NCBI GenBank assembly: GCA_022885665.1
Contig: JAGQDJ010000064.1
Span: 62,001 to 126,000 of the forward strand
Direction of reading: 5' to 3'
Source: Triops longicaudatus
Lineage: Eukaryota > Arthropoda > Branchiopoda > Notostraca > Triopsidae
Length of the DNA: 64,000 nt
Positions 38,401 through 47,223 of this stretch are shown here, in pieces. Under the pieces are notes generated by a model. It was not told the DNA's origin. It searched no databases and saw nothing but the letters and a program-made list of their open reading frames with translations. Each line of letters starts with the position of its first letter. Position 1 is the first letter of the stretch. Made by a program: the position numbers and the translations under genes.

Positions 38401-41400
38401 GCTTTCCGGAATGCTTATCTTTTAGTATGTAGGGTAGTAAACTCTACCGAGCTCAGGACCATTCAGTTTCTGTGATCCAGTTTAATACTATTGTAAGTGA
38501 ATTTCCGAAGTCCAATTAAGTAATCCTGTGTCATCGCGGTCTAGTACGTACTCGGGACCATAGCGTAGGTACCCACATTTACGTGCTTCAAAGGAAACTT
38601 CCGCTTCAGTTCATTGGCTTTGCCCTAATCCCGAAAACAGAAACGAACTAACGTTGTATTGAAAGCAAGTTTGTGTCCCAAACGGTTCAAAGTTCTCTTT
38701 TACGTTCCCAATTGTGAATAGTGATTAGGGAGCACAACAGAAAGCAGCGTAACTTTGCGATTCCCTCAATTCCAAGTAGAACCTTGAACGTTATGGATAA
38801 ACTCAGTATTTGTATTTATACAAAGACATTCAGACATCCATTCAGAAATTACGTAAAGTTATTCAAAGCTATTAAGTGTTATTTGTATTTCTTATCCCCA
38901 AAGATTACGTCGAAATAAGCTATTAAGCCTGAATAAACCATGTTTGTGTAGTACACCGTAACCAATTCTTTATATTATGTCTCCCATAGGAACCGTAAGC
39001 ATTCCTGTACATACGGTGACGTCACGTTTCCTGATTGAGAAGTGGTACCCGGTCATTTCCGACCGTCGGCCCACGAAAGATCCGCCTTCTTTGCGAGTCA
39101 AATGCAAGTTCCAGTCCATCGACATCTTACCTTTCGAAGTTTACGAGGAATTCCTCACGTTGTTAAAGCAAGACTACCTGCCGTTATGCGACACATTGGA
39201 ACCTGTCGTGGGCGTCAAAGCCAAAGAAGATATTGCCACGTCTTTGGTGGCGATCATGCATCGAGAAAACATGGCCCAGCGTTTCTTGGCTGACATTGTC
39301 ATGGCAGATATCGACCGGATCGGTAATTAATTCTTTCCTTTCCGTCTCTCGATTCATTTGGTTCCCTTTTTTCAATACTTCTCTTTGGCTTAGTAATTGT
39401 TCTCTTTTTAGATTCCCTTTCTTTTCAAACACTCCCAGCTATATAACTTCCATACTTCCATAATTGGTCTTTGGACACTAATGTGCTTCTTCATTTAATT
39501 TTTTGGTGCTTTTCTCATATTTTATTGCAGACGATGAACACTTGACGTTCCGGGGCAATTCGTTCGCGACCAAAGCTATGGAAGCTTATATGAAATTAGT
39601 GGGGAAGGCGTATCTCCGCACGACGCTGACGGACGTAATCGGCGAGCTGTTGGAGTCCGCAACCAGTCGAGATTGCGAAGTAGATCCATTGCGCGTCACG
39701 TCGCCCTCCAGCTTAGCCAAACAGCAAGGGCACTTAAGGGCCGCAGTGGCATTGGCTTGGGACAAGATTCTCGCCTCGACGGCCTATTTCCCTATGTAAG
39801 CTCTTGTATTATGGACCCGACACCCTTTTCGCTTTTTCTCTTTTTTTGTGTGTGTGTGTGTGAAACAGTCCCTCTCACCCATTTGGGTGATAGTCTCATG
39901 TTAACTCTGCTCTCTGAAACAGAGACAGGGACAGAGCGGGAGAAAAGTTTATACAAAATTATATGAGAGCAACTTTCATAAGACTAAAAAGCGTCATGTT
40001 TTGTTGTCTTGTAGGGAGCTCCAAGAATGCTTCAACACATTCCGGCAAAGGTTGGCCGCCCTGGGCAAGGAAGACGTGGGGGATCATCTGATTTCCGCCT
40101 CCATATTCCTCCGCTTTTTATGTCCCGCGATATTGTCGCCAAGCCTATTTGGGATTACGACTGGTTAGAGATTTCTCTTGCTTTTATTTGGCGTGGGATA
40201 TTGTTTCCTCTTGTTCTTTTTTCTTGCCTGTCACTTTTTCTGCCGTTGTTGTACGGTCAGAGAACTTAAAGTAATTGGTAAAAGATTAAATACTTAGAGG
40301 AAAGATATCCGAAATTCTTTGTTGTTTTCTTGTGTGCATTTTGTCCTTGTCTTGTACAGAACGATCCCTTTATTTTTCTGTGATTTTGACTATCTAATGA
40401 AAAGTACCCTAATTTCTGCAGAGTACCCTAATGAAAAGGCGTCAAGAAACTTGACGTTGATTGCCAAAACGCTGCAGACCTTGGCCAATTTCACTCGGTT
40501 CCAAGGCAAAGAAAACTTTATGGAGTTTATGAACGATTTCCTAGAAAAGGAAGCGAGTACCATGAAACAGTTCCTGAATCAAATTTCTGTAAGTTTTATT
40601 CCTTCGCTTTGAAAAGAAAAAATTAGGTCGGTTCTTCGAAGTGCTATTGAATTCCTGCTACTCATGTGTTTTTTTCTGCAGAGTCGCGTACCCAAGGATA
40701 GTCGCTACTTAGGAGATGGAGACAACGTCGATATTTGCAAGCATCTCAGTATCATGCACACGCTTTTAGTTGAAAATTTTGCCAAAGTGGGGCCGAAAGT
40801 CAGCCAGGAAGCTCATTTGGAACCACTCCGTCGCTCCATGGAATCCATATCCCTATATTTAATCCAACCGCCTACTGTAGCCGCCCCGCAGTCTGTATAT
40901 AGTCGGCAAGCTAGCTGTCCTGCTCCAGCCACGCCTACTGCGTTCAATATTGCGCCTCATCACTGGATGCCTGACGTTGAACGGCCTAACTATCAAAGTC
41001 TTCAACGCAACATATTTCGGTTTAACGACCCCACTGCCAATGCGGCCACGCCTACCGATGCCCATTTCTCCAAACCGGTCCAACCTGACTCGCCCAAAGC
41101 GTCGACTTTGCCCCGTAACGCCCATTTACCTTCTTCCGAAGATTTCGCGACATACAGCCGGCCCACGTACAATCATTTGAGCAACAAAAACCACCATAGC
41201 AATAGCCAAAACTCGAATATGCTGCTCCGAAGGCCGCATCTAGCGCTATCCCAAGCCGGTACCAACGCTAATCACATGGACGACTATATGGAATCGCTGC
41301 AGTACGTCGACGAAAGCCCGGACGCGCATTCCGGCCCGGAACTGGAAGCTAATATCCAAGGAAGTCAAGTTTCCATTTCGCAGTTGTCCACCGTCGCGTC

Positions 41401-42949
41401 CTCAGGTTATCAAAGTTTTGCATACAGTCAAAGTTCAAGTCCCGTTGACCCGGCGATTCATGAACCACAGCAAAATAAGGGAAGCTTGCGAAGCAACGCT
41501 AATTCCACGAGCTCCGGCCACAGTGCCAAGCATTCCCCCAACAATAACTATTTTAATGGCGGGGACTCCAACGGCAATAGCAACGGAGGCAGGGGACCAA
41601 TAGCGCCCGTAGCTTTCAACAACCCACTTTACAATTTGAAAAACCCTCAAGTGAGCAAAGCCGACGTTGTACGGTTACCGACCACCAATAAAGGCGGGGA
41701 AATAACTGTATTGAAGCAGATAAACTGCAGCGAGGCTCTATTGAGGTCTAGGGTGTCCAGTTCTTCGTCAGATTCCACGTGTGTTTCCACTCCACCGAAT
41801 GACAGGAGGGTCTTTAAGTCACCAGCCCCGCGAACCAATCCAAGATGCGTCTATGCGCCTCATACTCCTTCACCACCAGCATCAGCTGAGCCGAACGGTA
41901 TTTTATTCATATTGATTTTTTACAGTATTTAATTATTTCTTATACTGTTTGATTTGTGGTATAGGAGGGACGGATTTAAGTTTGTCAAGGCGTAAAGGAA
42001 GGACATATCGGCGAGTGTCTCTAGAAAAAGCGAGCTCAAGTTCCGTTTTTGACAAAGATGGGTTTGGAAGACGTGGATGCAATTGGGACTCGGATTCTTC
42101 TGTAGAAGAGGACGACAGTAGTGTGACAGGCTCCTTCCGATCTAGAATTCGTAACCGTGGCGCTTCGAGGAATGACTTGGACCGAAATTCCAATCCCAAA
42201 TCGCTTGATGAGGTAAGAAAAGCGTAGAAATTGAAAAGAGAAACTTCTGAGTATTAAACTGAAGAATTATAAAAATATGTTTCCTTTGTCGTTGCAGTAC
42301 GAAAGAGAAATTCTGGATCTCCGTAACGCAATGGAAACTTTACAGTCGAGGCTTAGTCGCGCTGAGCAACTGTATATTAACGGCAATGTGAAGGAAGAAA
42401 AATCGCAGCCGAGTACATTGGAACGGAAAATGTATGCGAAAGATATGGCGTCTCCACGTTTGGATGAAAGTCAAGAAGAAGACAGTAAAGACGAACAGCT
42501 CAAAACGATGATTGCCAGGTGAGAACTAAGATAGTAAACTAGAAAGGGAAAAAAATCTCTTCTACATTTAAATTGTGGTTGTTTTAATGTGGGATTTTAT
42601 GAGGGGGTATTTATAGTTTATGTTTAACAAGTGGCTGATGGCCAGTTTGACTGTTCATAGATTGGTGGAACTTGAAGGCGAATTGCAACGAGAAAAGCAG
42701 CGAATGGCTGATAAGCAGAAAGTGATCGAAGCGCAAGTTCAGACTATCCAAGCATTGGATGCTGCCAACAGTCGACTTCTATCAGCATTGGCTCAGCTGC
42801 GAGAAAAACCGGTGATGGTTTCTACGGATAATACTATCCAATCTGCAGAGCAGCGGTACGAGAGCTACGAAGGCGTGAGCTCTCCTTCTTTGTCCATGGC
42901 CAAGAAAATCCTAGCGGATCTAGGAGAGATTAAGAGCAGTTCTTGTTGA
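5008..42949 (+). CDS. SynGAP/DAB2IP/raskol-type Ras GTPase-activating protein
   Basis: This protein speeds GTP hydrolysis by Ras/Rap at the plasma membrane or cell cortex. Model exons: 5008-5404, 24189-24301, 28053-28150, 35143-35412, 37751-37852, 38128-38312, 38990-39322, 39531-39795, 40015-40163, 40422-40588, 40682-41897, 41965-42212, 42298-42518, 42661-42949. All junctions are GT-AG and all phases fit, giving 1350 residues; alternative first exons give about 1355 or 1170. Order of parts: variable N-terminus, basic segment with RTKS, partial PH-like region ending in ERNKWVH, C2 domain (about residues 312-410), RasGAP domain (about 440-700), a long Ser/Pro/Asn-rich stretch and a C-terminal coiled coil. 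The arginine finger (LTFRGNS, Arg507) and the FLRFLCPA motif (about 619-626) are present, so it should be catalytically competent. The family is certain. Which N-termini are used is inferred from splice phase. Confidence 0.93.
5405..16069 (+). other. Long RasGAP intron, first part
   Basis: No supported exon is visible in more than 10 kb. Short open frames occur on both strands (for example 10529-10846 and 12135-12458), but they lack recognisable domains and plausible splice partners. A 14-base sequence, gtagctaaacggct, occurs twice 351 bases apart (13253 and 13604). The rest is AT-rich with occasional purine-rich or T-rich tracts, and a GT microsatellite lies at 15636-15650. Confidence 0.5.
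15636..15650. repeat. GT microsatellite
   Basis: A short run of GT dinucleotides, about seven units, lies about 420 bases before alternative first exon 1b. No function is implied. Confidence 0.9.
16070..16490 (+). CDS. RasGAP alternative first exon 1b
   Basis: The ATG at 16070 opens a frame of about 140 residues starting MASSRRDKPC. It is rich in Arg, Lys, Glu and Ser and contains a basic stretch (KEQRRRTRAVS) followed by PRRNSTFYVRLAQF. Two donors nine bases apart, GGCT|gtgagt (exon end 16481) and TCAG|gtacct (exon end 16490), both leave phase 1 and differ by three residues. Either would join the exon at 24189. Composition is more protein-like and GC-richer than the flanks. No known domain is recognised. 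A spurious 185-residue frame on the opposite strand overlaps it; I prefer the + strand because of the donors and phase. Confidence 0.55.
16491..24188 (+). other. RasGAP intron, second part
   Basis: AT-rich sequence in which I find no supported exon. A purine-rich open stretch at 23702-23914 ends in a run of ten G followed by a possible donor, but its phase (2) does not fit the next acceptor at 24189, so it is not called. The final bases before the exon form a good acceptor, with a GTT-repeat and T-rich tract before tag at 24186-24188. Confidence 0.5.
24161..24174. repeat. TTG trinucleotide run before acceptor
   Basis: A short TTG/GTT repeat followed by T's lies just before the acceptor of the exon at 24189 and probably forms part of its polypyrimidine tract. 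Confidence 0.8.
24189..24301 (+). CDS. RasGAP exon 2, shared by isoforms 1a and 1b
   Basis: A 113-base exon between a T-rich acceptor (aaatag) and the donor GCG|gtaagc. Entered in phase 1 it is fully open and reads ..TSYEKACGERRGSAPV.. to ..MARNSVESTPSRFA, leaving phase 0. That is exactly what is needed to connect the two upstream phase-1 exons with phase-0 exon 3, giving the continuous junction SRFA|NFFSKRSF. The internal ATG at 24260 (MARNSVES) could also act as a start if transcription began here. The evidence is phase logic plus the strong donor; no domain is present. Confidence 0.65.
26991..27116 (+). CDS. Candidate additional RasGAP first exon 1d
   Basis: The ATG at 26991 (context gaaaATGG) opens 42 codons beginning MVQSKFYLWQ and ending GGGVQLQ at a donor CAG|gtgcat, phase 0. 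Phase 0 is the phase required to join exon 3 at 28053. The residues look protein-like but resemble no domain I know, and the sequence after the donor is a long T-rich tract. A chance frame cannot be excluded, so this is a weak call resting on start context, donor and phase. Confidence 0.3.
27898..27937. repeat. 15-base tandem repeat, 2.6 copies
   Basis: The unit aacgaaatggaatgc occurs twice exactly and then partly (aacgcaatgg). The repeat lies in a frame open from an acceptor-like site near 27866 to about 28008. It sits about 115 bases before exon 3 and may be incidental. Confidence 0.85.
28053..28150 (+). CDS. RasGAP exon 3, basic RTKS segment
   Basis: The acceptor ctttttctgtag and donor TTC|gtaagt flank 98 bases encoding NFFSKRSFKSNPLKRTKS and then VTKLERKRSTLDTDS. 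It aligns with the segment of vertebrate SynGAP/DAB2IP that reads RRLK..IKRTKSQPKLDRTSS, just ahead of the PH-like region. It enters in phase 0 and leaves in phase 2. The many basic residues with flanking Phe suggest membrane or phospholipid contact, which is an inference. Family match and splice sites make this exon secure. Confidence 0.85.
31319..31386 (+). CDS. RasGAP alternative first exon 1c, short cationic N-terminus
   Basis: ATG at 31319 followed by 22 codons: MAGGG, then FFKRIRRLKNFFRSKKR. The donor CAG|gtatgt leaves phase 2. Exon 4 needs two incoming bases, so the junction reads KKR-R-MGSGRLRTS without a frameshift. An isoform starting here would lack exons 1a/1b, 2 and 3 and have about 1170 residues. 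The segment alternates Phe/Ile/Leu with Arg/Lys, as in a cationic amphipathic membrane-binding helix, and echoes the FF..KR pattern of exon 3. Start, donor and phase are seen; promoter use and membrane role are inferred. Confidence 0.6.
34140..34160. repeat. CA microsatellite
   Basis: About ten CA units in RasGAP intron 3. Confidence 0.95.
34660..34676. repeat. Poly-T run, 17 bases
   Basis: A homopolymer in intron 3. On the opposite strand it would be an A-tail, but the adjacent sequence shows no retroelement, so it is listed only as a simple repeat. Confidence 0.9.
35143..35412 (+). CDS. RasGAP exon 4, SRSHESLL motif and PH-like region
   Basis: Entered with one base to finish a codon, this exon encodes MGSGRLRTSRSHESLLCG, a Gly-rich linker, then HPSVLGEENCIQITRPGG and SSSEERNKWVH. 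The SRSHESLL motif and the ending (A)ERDKW.. are hallmarks of SynGAP/DAB2IP proteins, where they cover the linker and the C-terminal half of the PH domain. The reading frame also stays open upstream of the acceptor to an ATG at 35093, so an unspliced local start is possible. The donor CACCA|gtaagt is strong. Confidence 0.9.
35413..37750 (+). other. RasGAP intron 4 with TATA-like box
   Basis: 2.3 kb without a supported exon. A good TATA-like sequence, tatataag at 35731-35738, is followed by a short GC-richer patch (ctccgcctcc) and an ATG-containing frame of 66 codons from 35757. The frame has no fitting donor, so I do not call an exon. The rest is AT-rich. Confidence 0.45.
37751..38312 (+). 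CDS. RasGAP exons 5-6, C2 domain
   Basis: Exons 37751-37852 and 38128-38312. The product reads SLKIWILEAKGIANKKRYF, then CKVCLDKTLHARTVG, CFWGEHFELEDLP and INIDLYREADPKKKREKD, which follows the family pattern LKLWVIEAKDLPAKKKY..CELCLDD..ARTT. This is a C2 domain (about residues 312-410 of the long isoform) that in the SynGAP family helps membrane and Rap recognition. The Asp residues that would bind calcium are mostly absent, as in relatives. Intron phases are 2 and 1. Confidence 0.92.
38990..40588 (+). CDS. RasGAP exons 7-10, end of C2 and catalytic GAP domain
   Basis: Exons 38990-39322, 39531-39795, 40015-40163 and 40422-40588. Exon 7 closes the C2 domain (FLIEKWYPV) and begins the GAP fold. 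Exon 8 carries the arginine finger in EHLTFRGNSFATKAMEAY and the CEVDP motif. Exon 9 has LISASIFLRFLCPAILSPSL, the FLR motif that positions the finger. Exon 10 has EYPNEKASRNLTLIAKTLQ and the RFQGKENFMEFMNDF motif. All key motifs of the Ras/Rap GAP fold are intact. Introns are short (about 210-260 bases), in contrast with the 5' half. Confidence 0.95.
39847..39862. repeat. GT microsatellite in RasGAP intron 8
   Basis: About eight GT units, preceded by T's, within the short intron between the arginine-finger exon and the FLR exon. Confidence 0.9.
40682..42212 (+). CDS. RasGAP exons 11-12, low-complexity tail
   Basis: Exon 11 (40682-41897, 405 codons) continues the helical end of the GAP region (DICKHLSIMHTLLVENFAKV), then becomes rich in Ser, Asn, Pro and His. 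Two islands stand out: QRNIFRFNDPTAN near residue 803, closely matching a motif in Drosophila raskol, and AFNNPLYNLKNP, which resembles the SynGAP segment SFQNPLFHM. Exon 12 (41965-42212) is Ser/Asp-rich (DSDSSVEEDDSS). The region is presumably disordered and a docking and phosphorylation platform. The downstream donor GATGAG|gtaaga is strong. Confidence 0.9.
42298..42949 (+). CDS. RasGAP exons 13-14, C-terminal coiled coil
   Basis: Exon 13 (42298-42518) starts YEREILDLRNAMETLQSRL and exon 14 (42661-42949) starts LVELEGELQREKQRMADKQ. Heptad leucines make a coiled coil split by a linker, the same arrangement as SynGAP's C-terminal trimerising coil. The protein ends AKKILADLGEIKSSSC and a TGA stop at 42947-42949, with no PDZ-binding QTRV-type tail as found in one mammalian SynGAP isoform. 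Other C-termini by alternative splicing are not seen. Confidence 0.92.
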
Positions 42950-43880
42950 GAGGTGGGAGTGAAGCTTTTTTCATACAATCTGTCTCGCGTTTTGCGATTC
43001 AAGCTCTACGTTCTAGTGCAAACTTTTTGATTTCCTTTGTTGAAATTATTTTAAAGAGTTGGGCTAATTTTGATTGTAAAAGTTTTTAATAACTTTTGTC
43101 ATTTCAAGATGGAAAGATTCTTATATTCAATTTGGAAGTAAGCAAACTGTAGCAAAATCCCCTGCTAATATTTTCTTTGCTCCTCGGTTTATGGCAACGG
43201 AGGGTAAGTTAAGAAAAAAATTTACAAAACCCTATTGCGATGTACATAAAAACAAAGTCCCTTGACCAAAGATCGAGTACCACACCGTTGTATTTCTTCA
43301 CCATTTCTGTTCGCTTTGATAGTTATTTATTTTGGATGTATTTTTATTTGGTTCCATGAAAAGAAAACTAGTACAAGATGGATGCTGTAAAGGGGTTACG
43401 AAAAAAAGGCTCGTGAAATTTGTGAAGCCTGATGTTCAGAAGCGACTATTTTTCGGTTGTAGATGCAGTTCTTCAGGTGGAATCGCGTGAAACAAGTAGA
43501 CGAATGTGGGAGCATTCCAGGCGGATTTTTTTTCCATTTTTTTCGGAAAAGTGATGTATTTCCCCCGTTGATTGGTTAGAACAAGCCAGTATTTATCTCA
43601 TAACTGTATATATTTGTGCATTATACTTCATGTTTTTCCTTCCTATTCTTCTCTCCCAATTCTTATTTAATATTGTTTGCGAGTGACGCACACATATGCA
43701 TATCTAACGCGTTGGCGAATCATTACAAGATTTAAAATAAAAACGTCAAATCCTTTTTCGTTCTCACATACAGGGGAAACGAAATTAAGCGCACCCCAAA
43801 ACGATGGGTTCTGTTCTCTGATTGCTTCTCTCATCTCAACCATGTCATACTTTGAATAATTCCAATATTTATCAATATCT
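42950..43880 (+). other. RasGAP 3' UTR
   Basis: AT-rich sequence after the stop codon with no further exon. It probably contains the 3' untranslated region. The best polyadenylation signal is aataaa at 43736-43741. Confidence 0.5.
43736..43741 (+). promoter_or_regulatory. Candidate polyadenylation signal of RasGAP
   Basis: An exact aataaa about 790 bases after the stop, in an AT-rich 3' region. It is consistent with transcript end but unproven. Confidence 0.4.
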
Positions 43881-43959
43881 AAGGTAGCCGAGCAATCAAT
43901 GGCACTGACTGTTACTTGCGAGGTTCAGGATTCAAAACCTGTTAACCTGCTTTTTTTTT
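43881..43959 (+). other. Degenerate tRNA-like (Pol III) element
   Basis: Contains a box A-like tagccgagcaa near 43885 and a box B-like ggattcaaaacc at 43928-43939, spaced as in a tRNA, followed within about 10 bases by nine T's (43951-43959), a Pol III terminator. The D-stem GCC/GGC can pair, but the anticodon, acceptor and full T-stem cannot be formed cleanly. It is a decayed tRNA or the head of a tRNA-derived SINE, not a functional tRNA call. Confidence 0.35.
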
Positions 43960-44174
43960 AATTTCCTGTTCTGTTTCCTGTGCTTTTGCTAAGATACTTG
44001 ATGGATTCGAACTTGTTTCGAAAATCTCAAAGCATTACAGAAAGCAGTATGGGAAGCGGAATGAAGGCAGGGAACGAGCGGATGATTCCTCGAAAGCATG
44101 ACGCAAGTGTATGCAGATCTAAGATCTAGATCAGTTTCGAGATTTCAGTCAGTCAGGAAGAGAGAAAGAAAGCC

Positions 44175-44665
44175 TCAGCTTCTTAATTCCTGGTAGGGGG
44201 ACTTAGTGAAGACAGTCTCGGTCCACAAATCAGGAGTGAGATAAGCGTAATTCTTGGTAATGACAGCATAGATGACCTTAGCGCAGTTACCCAAGGTCCC
44301 AGTGCTGCCAAGAGCCGAGGTGTAGCAATCTTCAATACCAGCCATTTGCAACAACTTCTTGGGTACGGGGGCAGACACAATGACAGTACCAGGAGGAGCC
44401 GGGATGAGACGCACCAAGACGGAACCGCACTTTGCCGATCATCTTGCAGCGCAAGCTGTGGGGATTACTGATCTTGTTACCCCAGTGGTCTCGACGTACG
44501 GGCACGACAGAGAGCTTGGCCAAGATAATGGTGCCACGGATAGCAGTGGCGCCTGCCTTGGAGCACTTGACGCCCAGGCCAATGTGCCCGTTAGTCTCCA
44601 ACAGCGACGAAAGCCTTGAAGCGGGTACGTTTGAATCGCGAAGTTCATAGTGAACTGAAATGAAA
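44175..44665 (-). pseudogene. 40S ribosomal protein S2 pseudogene, C-terminal part
   Basis: Read on the - strand it shows RTRFKAFVAVGD, NGHIGLGVKCSKAGATAIRG, IILAKLSVVPVRR, then SAPVPKKLLQMAGIEDCYTS and YLTPDLWTETVFTKSPYQE before a stop at 44175. This matches eukaryotic RPS2 (uS5). At least three lesions break the frame: an extra base just before RTRF, loss of two bases after GD, and an extra base near 44430. The N-terminal half is absent, and the copy starts at what looks like an intron acceptor (tttcatttcag), which suggests a DNA-level copy rather than a retrocopy. No A-tail is seen. Several consensus residues are changed. It is not functional as a ribosomal protein. Confidence 0.88.
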
Positions 44666-45162
44666 CAATGTCTAATAAATTATTACTGAAACAAATTAAC
44701 TTGGCTCCTCCGTTCCAAATATAACACTTTCTATGAGTCATTTCTTCGACTAAAGAGCCCCACCGAGGTCTAATCTTTCGGCAGAGAATGGGCTCAGTTT
44801 AAGATGTTTCTCTATAGCAGTACAAAAATTCCAGACACCACACACATCACACCTGAAAGAACAAACAAAAAGCGTCTGTTCCCGCTTGTTAAAACGCTAA
44901 GTGGATGAAAAAAGAAAGAAAGCAGGAGCGCTAAAGCTCTAGCTAAGCTAATAATTATAATAATTATAATAGTTGAAATAGTAGTAAGTAATAAGAAAAC
45001 TTACAGATAGAAAAAAATATATGTATTTTGACACTAAAATCATAAGAATCGGACTAGCCGTCTTGGAGACATGATCCGCAGGAGTTCCCATTTTATTCGC
45101 AGGGAGCGCTCTAGATTTTTCTCTCTTTCTTTTGAAAGAAAGAAAGGAGACGTTCACTGGCA

Positions 45163-45190
45163 AAAAAATAAATAAATAAATAAATAATAA
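45163..45190. repeat. AAAT microsatellite
   Basis: A run of aaat/taaa units, about six copies, inside the pseudogene-rich spacer. Confidence 0.9.
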
Positions 45191-45703
45191 TGAGAAAAAA
45201 TTCGGATAAAAACGTAGTTATAGAACTCTGCACACATTTTCGTGTTGGGTATATGGGTATCCATGCCGGTAGTTTTGTTTCTGCCAACCCAAACTGTATC
45301 CAATTATGGGCAAAGATGTCATCATCTCGAACCACAATTAATCAAAATGTTTGGAATATGCAAAATAAGGTACGGAAATTATTCCTCTCCATACGAGGAC
45401 TCCGGATCAGTAAGAATTATTGCGCTAGCCTTTCAAGTAAGCGAGAAAACTGAGCTTGAATATGAAATTATGCCCTGAGGGCGTCTCAGGAGCTAAAAAT
45501 TTTGAAATCCCATAAGGAATAACATGGGAAAAAGTGCGAAGTACGATGCCAGCATCATGCTTTCCAAGGTCTCGTTCACCCTTTCTTTTCCCTTTTCCTG
45601 CTTCCCATACTGTTTCCAATGATACTCTTGGTAATCCAATTTCATTGTGATATACCAGGTACCATAGGAAGCAGGACAGGGAAGCTGGTACTTTTTTCCC
45701 CTG

Positions 45704-45788
45704 AAAAACAAAACTTCAGACGTGGGGACTCGACCCCACGACCTCACGATCCTGAGTCCAGGACTCAGACTGCTCGGCCGTTACGTTC
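45704..45788 (-). other. Degenerate tRNA-Leu-like element
   Basis: On the - strand a box A-like ggccgagcagt (45769-45779) is followed by an anticodon-like loop containing CAG, a long variable region and a perfect T-arm (45721-45740; stem gtggg/cccac around gtcgagt). T-runs (tttt and ttttt) follow at 45713-45704. The layout is that of a type II tRNA with anticodon CAG (Leu), but the acceptor, D and anticodon stems have several mismatches. It is best read as a tRNA pseudogene or tRNA-derived SINE head. Confidence 0.45.
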
Positions 45789-46321
45789 CTTTCAATTTTG
45801 CTCGTTTGAAAGAGAATTGCTACCGGTGATTTATTACCAATGCAACTTGTCACAGATGACAACTAGTACTGTTCTCTGATTATTTCTAGACTTCTTTCTG
45901 GCAGGAAGTTTGTTCAAAATGAAATACTATGCCTTATGGTCATTCTTATAGGTTTTGTTTCATTTTATAGAAGTGTAGGAAAGTAACCCATTATTATTTA
46001 TTCTGATAACGTGTACGATTAAAATCACGTGCGTTATCTTTTCCACACATTTTTTTGTGTGTTTTTCTTCCGACTCGTACTTTAGAGACTTTCTTCATTC
46101 GTACATTTCACTAGCTTGGCGCCATATAAATTTGTATTTGTCTTATGAACTTTCCAACTAGTGTTTATACACAGCCACGGAAATAAAACCAAATTACAAG
46201 AAAATAACAAAAACACGAATACGCTAGTTTTAGCCTCTCCACCACGAACCACTCGTCCTACAAAAAGACATAACACAATTAAAATTTAAAGCTAATTTTC
46301 GTCAACACTTCGATTCGAAAT

Positions 46322-46959
46322 TTACTCTTTATGAAGGCATTGCGGATTGCCATATCCTGGAGGAAAATGAAACGTATTGGCAGCGACACAGAACCCTCCA
46401 TTGGCACACGGTGGGCCGCAAGTCACTAAACGTTACGAAATATGTCACTTGCCTTCCTTTTCACCGCTTTAACTTGGTAAGCGATTTACGTTTTTCACAC
46501 CGAAGACCTTTGTAACCAGGACGGCAGGAACAACGGTAAGGGGCGGCACAGGGACAACCGTTCAAGCAAGGCAAGATGCAATACGCTACGAAATACACAA
46601 TTACTTTTACAACTCGGAAACTTTTCCACACCACGCTTCACACCCTAAACACCAAAACTCTAGAAAAAATACAAAAATAGTTTAAAAAATGAATTAAAAC
46701 TAAAATAAGCAAACTAAAATAATAAAAAAATCCTACAATTACTCTAAGGGTGTACAATTAATGCACGACTAAACATACTATTTAGAAAACGCCATAAACG
46801 ACGCCAAATTTCTTTTTAGCGTACCTGTTTGACATCTGTCGCCGCTAAATCCTGAAGGACAAGCGCAAAAGCCAGTCGGTAGACACGATCCTCCACTCAG
46901 ACACCGGCAATTCCGCGATCCCTCGCAGGCAATAGGGCCAATAGGGCCATTGTCAATCG
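46322..46959 (-). CDS. Three EGF-like exons, C-terminal end of an SVEP1-like protein (partial)
   Basis: Three symmetric phase-1 exons on the - strand, 46825-46959, 46490-46585 and 46322-46425, are all open with GT-AG sites and end at a TAA. They read CRCLSGGSCLPTGFCACPSG, CLNGCPCAAPYRCSCRPGY and CGPPCANGGFCV.. to a tail LHKE. The arrangement resembles the end of extracellular sushi/EGF proteins such as SVEP1. The last repeat has Phe where the fourth and fifth EGF cysteines should be (NTFHFPPGYG). Because the next upstream exon (sushi) is broken, this may be the surviving end of a dying gene. Confidence 0.55.
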
Positions 46960-47223
46960 CTTTAGCACTTAATCACGTTGTGTCCAACAGATTTTTGTCC
47001 TATTATTTTTTCAAAAATTATGTGTAATTTTATTACAATTCATTTTTACTATTAATATTTTTTAAATACCTGGTAGGAATAAATAACTAAACTTTTGTTA
47101 AATGTATACGAAAAGCCTAGCAATGTAATACCCGGCGGTGCAAGGGTAGTCCGCACCAAACACCTAAACAAACAAAATCTCGAAACAATTTTTAACTGAA
47201 TTTATGACTTCATCACGTCTTAC
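46960..47223 (-). other. Intron between sushi and EGF exons
   Basis: AT-rich sequence, with the acceptor ctaaag before the first EGF exon and the donor gtaag after the sushi exon. Both are phase 1, so the two exons once spliced together. Confidence 0.45.

Larger units (their letters stand above)
44666..46321. other. Spacer between RPS2 pseudogene and EGF gene end
   Basis: AT-rich sequence with simple repeats: ATAATT-type at 44949-44972 and AAAT at 45163-45190. One tRNA-like element is listed separately. No gene is supported. Confidence 0.5.

Noticed and set aside
43881..43959. Functional tRNA-Asn with GTT anticodon
   Set aside because: Anticodon and acceptor stems do not pair; kept only as a tRNA-like element.
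44175..44665. Intact RPS2 gene
   Set aside because: At least three frame-breaking changes and no N-terminal half.
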